NCBI GenBank assembly: GCA_031281385.1
Contig: JAITFL010000151.1
Location: 1 to 9,393, forward strand
DNA from: Holophagales bacterium
GTDB taxonomy: Bacteria; Acidobacteriota; Holophagae; Holophagales; Holophagaceae
Reading direction: 5' to 3'
DNA length: 9,393 bases
Positions within the stretch are counted from its first letter, which is position 1. Each line of letters begins with the position of its first letter. The notes beneath the pieces are model-generated. The model was given only the letters and a program-made list of their open reading frames with translations, searched no databases and had not been told where the DNA came from. Of the stretch, positions 5,033 to 9,393 are shown one piece after another. The translations under genes were made by a program, and so were the position numbers.

Positions 5033-8000
5033 ATGGACAAGCCCAGCATGCACCCCAGTCCTGGCAGCCGCTTGGCGGTTTATGTGGGAGATTCTCTGCG
5101 CTTGGAGCTGGAACACGCGTCGGCCAAGATGCCGACGTGGAACGCTTTTTTGAGGACTAACCTCGGCCGGGGCGCACAGGCGCGGAAAGAAGTCATCGCA
5201 AGCGCGGGGGGGCGGGAGAAGGAATCCCTCACGTTTGGCGGATCCAGTTGGAGGGACATTCCGCTGCAAGCCGAGCCGGGGAAGTGGGTGCTGGATTTGA
5301 CTTTTACGGAAGTCGGCCACTTTAGGGCCAAAGCGTACGTCCTTGATCCCGATGGACACCAGCATTGGCCAGATGGCCCCGACATTGGAATATCTGTCCT
5401 TCCCGACAGCCTTAGGGCAGGCAACACCATCTACTGCGCTTTCCCAAGAATGTTCGGCCCATCCCGCACCCGCAGAAAAGCCGCAGACCCTGAAAATGAA
5501 GAGAAATATCGGCAAATGGAGAGCGAAGGGCTGACGGTGATACCTAAGAGCGGGACTCTCAGGGATTTGACGGGCCAACTCGACCACATCATCAATGAAC
5601 TGGGATGCCGCGTGCTGCACCTTCTCCCCATAGGGCCAACGCCAACGGTGACGGCCAAGATGGGGCGGTTTGGCAGCCCCTACGCGATTCAGGACATGAC
5701 GGCCATAGACCAAGCGCTGATAGATTTCGACCAGCGCACGACTGGAGTGGAACAATTCCGCGAACTTGCGGACGGTGTGCACCTGCGGGGCGGCCAGCTC
5801 TTTTTGGACATTGTCATCAACCACACGGGCTGGCACAGCTCTTTGATGGAATCGCATCCCGAGTGGTTCCAGCGGAATGGAGACGGAACCTTCAAGAGCC
5901 CCAGTGCTTGGGGCATCACTTGGGGAGACTTGGTGGAGCTAGACCAGCATCTGCCCGAACTATGGAAGTCAACCGCCGATTCGCTCATCGAATGGTGCAA
6001 GCGCGGCGTGGACGGGTTCCGCTGCGATGCTGGGTACATGGTGCCTCTTCCGGCTTGGCAGTATGTGATAGCAAGGGTAAGGGAGCAATTTCCCAACACT
6101 GTGTTTTTGCTGGAAGGTCTTGGAGGGGCTTGGGAACTGACCGAGTCGCTGTTGACCGAAGGCGGCATGCAGTGGGCTTACTCCGAACTATTCCAAAACT
6201 ATGGCCCGCAAGAAGTGTCTGCATACCTAGACCACTTGCTGCTGCAAGGCCAGCGCATGGGGCCATTGGTGAACTATAGCGAAACCCACGACAACCTGCG
6301 CTTAGCAGAAAAAGGCAAGACTTGGAGCCTGATGAGGAACCGCCTCTGCGCCTTGTCCAGCCAGAGTGGGGCATACGGCTTTACATGTGGCGTTGAGTGG
6401 CTGGCAACAGAAAAAGTTGATGTTCACGAAGCCCGAGGAATGGCATGGGGTACCGGGGCCAACCTTGTCCAAGAGCTTTCATCTCTGAACCAGTTGATTT
6501 CGAGCCACACTTGCTTCCAAGACGGTGCCAAGGTCGAGCGCATCAGCCCAAACGATTCTTGGGTGCTGGCCTTGACGCGCCATAGCGCGGATTCCGCCGA
6601 TTGCGGATTGGCCCTTATCAACCTAGATTCAGAATCGAAGCGCACCATAGCCATCAATCGCCGGATATGGGAATCCATGGGAACTCCGTACATTGACTTG
6701 CTGGGGCAAGAGCCTCCAGAGGCGTTGGTGGTGGGGGAGGACGTCCACTTTAAGCTGCCGGAGGGGGCCAGCTATTTCCTTGCCGTTAACCAGCAGCCCA
6801 CGGGCCTTTATGGTTCGGACTACATGCTTGCTAGGGCTAGGTCGGCCTGGGCCATCCAAAACTTGTCGTTGCACCTGCCCATGGAATCGTTTGGCAAATA
6901 CGATTGGAAAGAGCTTGCCGCAATCGTTGACGATGACCCCCTTGCCTTTCTTGCGGCGCTGCCCAAGGTGGGGTCTGGCAGCGGCGGGCTGCTGGAAAGG
7001 CTGCGAGCGGCCATCGCCAGCAACTCGTACCCCTTGGCACTGTTGTGGACTCCCGAAGATATAAACAGGACATTTCTAGTCCCGCCCGGCCATTCCGTGC
7101 TGCTCAGGGACTCATTTCCATTTGAAGTGGCCATCGCTCTGCCTGGCCGCGGCCCCCTCAATCTGAGATCCATCCGCGCCGGGAAGTTCCACGTTGCATC
7201 TCTGCCGCCAGTCTCCGGGCTATGCGCTTTTGAAGACGTGCATTTGGAATTGAACCGCTTCTCCGAGGCCGGTGGCAAGCGCGCCAGCGGAACCATGAGA
7301 TTTTTGCCCAAGTTGCACACAGAAAAGCCATCCTCCGCAGTGAAGCGGCGGGGCTTCAGCTTCTTCGGGCGGGCCGCCGCTGCAAAACATGCCAAGGCAG
7401 AGCAAGAGAACCTTGTCGCCGGCAGGGCCAACGCCGTGGCACTGGTGAGGGGACTGAGCGGCGCGGCAGCGGAAGGGTCTGCGCAAATCAGAAAGCCCAT
7501 CCATACGGGTCAGCATCCCCATCCGATACAAAAACTCAAAACCGATGCAATAGCGCTGCTGACAAATGGGCGCGGGGGGATGGCGCGAATTCATGCGGAC
7601 TTGGGGCGCATTACCAGCAAGTACGACTGCGCCTTGGGGGCAAATCTGCACCCAACGGCTCCATGCGACCGCCATGTATTTATCAAAAGGGTTAGGGTGT
7701 GGGCCAACGCCGATGGGTTCATAACAGAGTTGAACGCCGAGACGCTGATCAGGTTTTTTGCAGGCCCGCCCGCGTCGTGGGTTTTCCTTGGACACGCAGG
7801 GGACGGCAGGGCCGCTGAAATATACCTAGACGCCGACATCTTGCCCGGCAGTAATACCTTGGTGCTGCGCTTCGAGAGACCCGATGCGCCCCCAGAGCAT
7901 GGCAATGACCTGCCGGACTATGCCAAAGTGCGCCTTTCTGTCCGCCTAGACGTTGAAGACAGGTCTTTCCATTGCGAAACCAAAAAGTGGGATGGCGCGG

Positions 8001-9393
8001 ACAGGTACTTGGATCAAATAACCAAGCACGACAAAAACGGGTTTGTGTTCACTCCGGCCACCGACAGGCGGCTGGCGGCATTTTCAGACAGCGGAACCTT
8101 CAATAGGGAATCTGAATGGAGCCTAAACCTCCCGCATACAGTTGAAGGCACTAGGGGGCAGACAGACTGCGGCGATGCCTGGAGCCCAGGCTGGTTCGAC
8201 ATTGAAATGCCCAAGGGCAGCGTAGCGCACATAGTGGTAAGCGCCGAAGAAAAAATACCAAGCAACTGGGCCGATTTCCAGTCCATGCGAAAAGCAGCCT
8301 TGGCCCCGCTGATAGGGCTGGCCAAAACAGAATTCGAGCAGCACCTAATACCAAACCTTGGGGCTTTTGTAGTCGAGAGGGACGGCGGCAGTTCGGTAAT
8401 AGCCGGCTATCCTTGGTTCTTGGATTGGGGCAGGGACACTCTGATAGTATGCCGCGGCATGATTTCCTGTGGGCTGGCGGAAGAAGCGGCCAAGATATTG
8501 GTCACGTACGCGGCCCTAGAAAAAAAAGGTACGCTGCCCAACATGCTCACTGCGGACAGCACTGCCAACAGGGACACGTCCGATGCCCCGCTATGGCTTG
8601 CCTTAGCTTCAATAGAGGCCGCTGCGGTGCTGGGTGCCGACTTTTTGAACTCGCCCCTTTCCGATGGGCGCACACTGCTGGGCGCACTGGAATCAATAGC
8701 CGAATGGTACAGCAGGGGCACCCCAAATGGAATCCGAATGGATCAGGATTCTGGCCTGATATGGAGCCCCCCGCATTTTACTTGGATGGACACAAACTAT
8801 CCCGCCGGCTCCCCGCGCGAGGGCTATCCTGTGGAGATACAGGCACTATGGGTATGCCTGTTGCGCATGCTGGGCGACACCCTGCCAGAGAAGGCAAGAA
8901 AGTGGCGCGACTTGGCAAAGCTGGCCGAATCGTCCATTGAAAAATTCTGGCTTGGCCCAGAGGGGTATTTTGCAGATGTGCTAATAGCCCCGGCGGGCCG
9001 ACCAGCTAGGGACGCTTGGCCAGCCGACCACCTGCGCCCAAACCAGCTATTCTTAATATCCTTGGGCTTGGCCAAAGGCGAAAAAGCACAGTCAGCGGTT
9101 TCTGCCGCTATGAGGCATTTGCTCATTCCTGGCGCGATCCGAAGCCTGGCTCCGCTCCCAGTCAAAAGGGCTCCGCTTCCCGTCCATGCGTCTTGGGGCC
9201 TGCTGAACGATCCCAACCGCCCATATTGGGGGCACTACGAGGGCGACGAGGACACAAGGCGCAAGCCGGCCTACCACAATGGCACAGCCTGGGTGTGGCC
9301 CTTGGGCACTTTTTGCGAGGCACTGGCGATGGCTTGGCCAGACGACCAAGCGGCAAAGGACGCGGCCTTGGCGATACTTGGCAGCGTGGACTA
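5033..9393 (+). CDS. Bifunctional glycogen debranching enzyme (GH13-GH133 fusion), 3' end outside window
   Basis: One open frame of 1453 codons with no stop, cut by the right edge. The start at 5033 has AGAGG five bases upstream. There is no signal peptide, so the enzyme is cytoplasmic. It should shorten limit-dextrin branches by 4-alpha-glucanotransfer and then release the remaining alpha-1,6 glucose. Residues 1-130 are a beta-rich N-terminal domain. About 140-480 is a GH13 barrel with LDIVINH (Asp259, Asn263, His264), GFRCDAG (nucleophile Asp332), FLLEGLGG (acid/base Glu361) and SETHDN (Asp420). Two less familiar stretches (about 500-840) include a basic/Ala-rich linker (771-792). LLTNGRGG (842-849) opens the GDE N-domain. 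The GH133 alpha-barrel follows with GYPWFLDWGRDT (1125-1136), TSDAPLW (likely acid Asp1184), FTWMD (1249-1253), PVEIQALW (1266-1273) and YHNGTAWVWP (1414-1423). The expected C-terminal SE-DG/AQAW segment with the general base lies beyond the edge. Eukaryotic AGL is about 1500-1530 residues, so some tens of codons are missing. Activities are inferred from motifs. Confidence 0.94.
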   Translation, partial: MDKPSMHPSPGSRLAVYVGDSLRLELEHASAKMPTWNAFLRTNLGRGAQARKEVIASAGGREKESLTFGGSSWRDIPLQAEPGKWVLDLTFTEVGHFRAKAYVLDPDGHQHWPDGPDIGISVLPDSLRAGNTIYCAFPRMFGPSRTRRKAADPENEEKYRQMESEGLTVIPKSGTLRDLTGQLDHIINELGCRVLHLLPIGPTPTVTAKMGRFGSPYAIQDMTAIDQALIDFDQRTTGVEQFRELADGVHLRGGQLFLDIVINHTGWHSSLMESHPEWFQRNGDGTFKSPSAWGITWGDLVELDQHLPELWKSTADSLIEWCKRGVDGFRCDAGYMVPLPAWQYVIARVREQFPNTVFLLEGLGGAWELTESLLTEGGMQWAYSELFQNYGPQEVSAYLDHLLLQGQRMGPLVNYSETHDNLRLAEKGKTWSLMRNRLCALSSQSGAYGFTCGVEWLATEKVDVHEARGMAWGTGANLVQELSSLNQLISSHTCFQDGAKVERISPNDSWVLALTRHSADSADCGLALINLDSESKRTIAINRRIWESMGTPYIDLLGQEPPEALVVGEDVHFKLPEGASYFLAVNQQPTGLYGSDYMLARARSAWAIQNLSLHLPMESFGKYDWKELAAIVDDDPLAFLAALPKVGSGSGGLLERLRAAIASNSYPLALLWTPEDINRTFLVPPGHSVLLRDSFPFEVAIALPGRGPLNLRSIRAGKFHVASLPPVSGLCAFEDVHLELNRFSEAGGKRASGTMRFLPKLHTEKPSSAVKRRGFSFFGRAAAAKHAKAEQENLVAGRANAVALVRGLSGAAAEGSAQIRKPIHTGQHPHPIQKLKTDAIALLTNGRGGMARIHADLGRITSKYDCALGANLHPTAPCDRHVFIKRVRVWANADGFITELNAETLIRFFAGPPASWVFLGHAGDGRAAEIYLDADILPGSNTLVLRFERPDAPPEHGNDLPDYAKVRLSVRLDVEDRSFHCETKKWDGADRYLDQITKHDKNGFVFTPATDRRLAAFSDSGTFNRESEWSLNLPHTVEGTRGQTDCGDAWSPGWFDIEMPKGSVAHIVVSAEEKIPSNWADFQSMRKAALAPLIGLAKTEFEQHLIPNLGAFVVERDGGSSVIAGYPWFLDWGRDTLIVCRGMISCGLAEEAAKILVTYAALEKKGTLPNMLTADSTANRDTSDAPLWLALASIEAAAVLGADFLNSPLSDGRTLLGALESIAEWYSRGTPNGIRMDQDSGLIWSPPHFTWMDTNYPAGSPREGYPVEIQALWVCLLRMLGDTLPEKARKWRDLAKLAESSIEKFWLGPEGYFADVLIAPAGRPARDAWPADHLRPNQLFLISLGLAKGEKAQSAVSAAMRHLLIPGAIRSLAPLPVKRAPLPVHASWGLLNDPNRPYWGHYEGDEDTRRKPAYHNGTAWVWPLGTFCEALAMAWPDDQAAKDAALAILGSVD

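Noticed and set aside
5015..5857. Minus-strand open frame of 280 codons
   Set aside because: It is antisense to the N-terminal domain and GH13 regions of the debranching enzyme, whose catalytic motifs are intact. It has no recognisable domain, and its Arg/His/Pro-rich composition suggests a shadow frame.
6820..7905. Minus-strand open frames at 6820-7500, 7220-7795 and 7591-7905
   Set aside because: All three overlap the same continuous plus-strand debranching frame and show no family features.

Overview
The window is a 9.4 kb stretch of bacterial chromosome holding six protein-coding genes: five with recognisable families and one secreted protein cut by the left edge. Two gene products carry Sec-type signal peptides. 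One of them has the FecR-like plus W/Y/G-rich (DUF6600-type) layout common in Gram-negative bacteria of phyla such as Acidobacteriota, Verrucomicrobiota and the former deltaproteobacteria. I cannot fix the phylum from sequence alone. Nothing points to phage, plasmid or transposon content, and there are no rRNA or tRNA genes and no CRISPR array.

Left part, minus strand (1-3335): a TatD-family metal-dependent hydrolase gene (2550-3335), a 461-bp non-coding gap with GC-rich palindromes and a sigma-54-like promoter candidate, a FecR-domain/DUF6600 exported protein with a long arginine-rich disordered tail (205-2088), and the first 20 codons of another exported protein (1-62) running off the left edge with its own Shine-Dalgarno.

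Centre, plus strand (3336-4910): an intergenic region facing tatD carries a good sigma-70-like promoter for rpmE (ribosomal protein L31, zinc-binding form). A textbook intrinsic terminator lies between rpmE and prfA (peptide chain release factor 1). It ends only 20 bases before the prfA start codon, so prfA has no room for its own promoter after it and probably relies on readthrough.

Right part, plus strand (5033 to the edge): one open frame of 1453 codons with no stop. It is a bifunctional glycogen debranching enzyme, a GH13 alpha-amylase-type half fused to a GH133 amylo-1,6-glucosidase half. This is the architecture of eukaryotic AGL/Gdb1, in bacterial form. It is incomplete at the right edge, where probably some tens of residues are missing. 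It sits where prmC often follows prfA in bacteria.

The genes fall into translation (rpmE, prfA), nucleic-acid or housekeeping hydrolysis (tatD), storage-polysaccharide breakdown (the debranching enzyme) and cell-envelope functions (the two exported proteins). I see no single pathway joining them. The most interesting items are the GH13-GH133 fusion and its junction, the terminator placed against prfA, a possible L31 leader structure, and the structured gap downstream of tatD.
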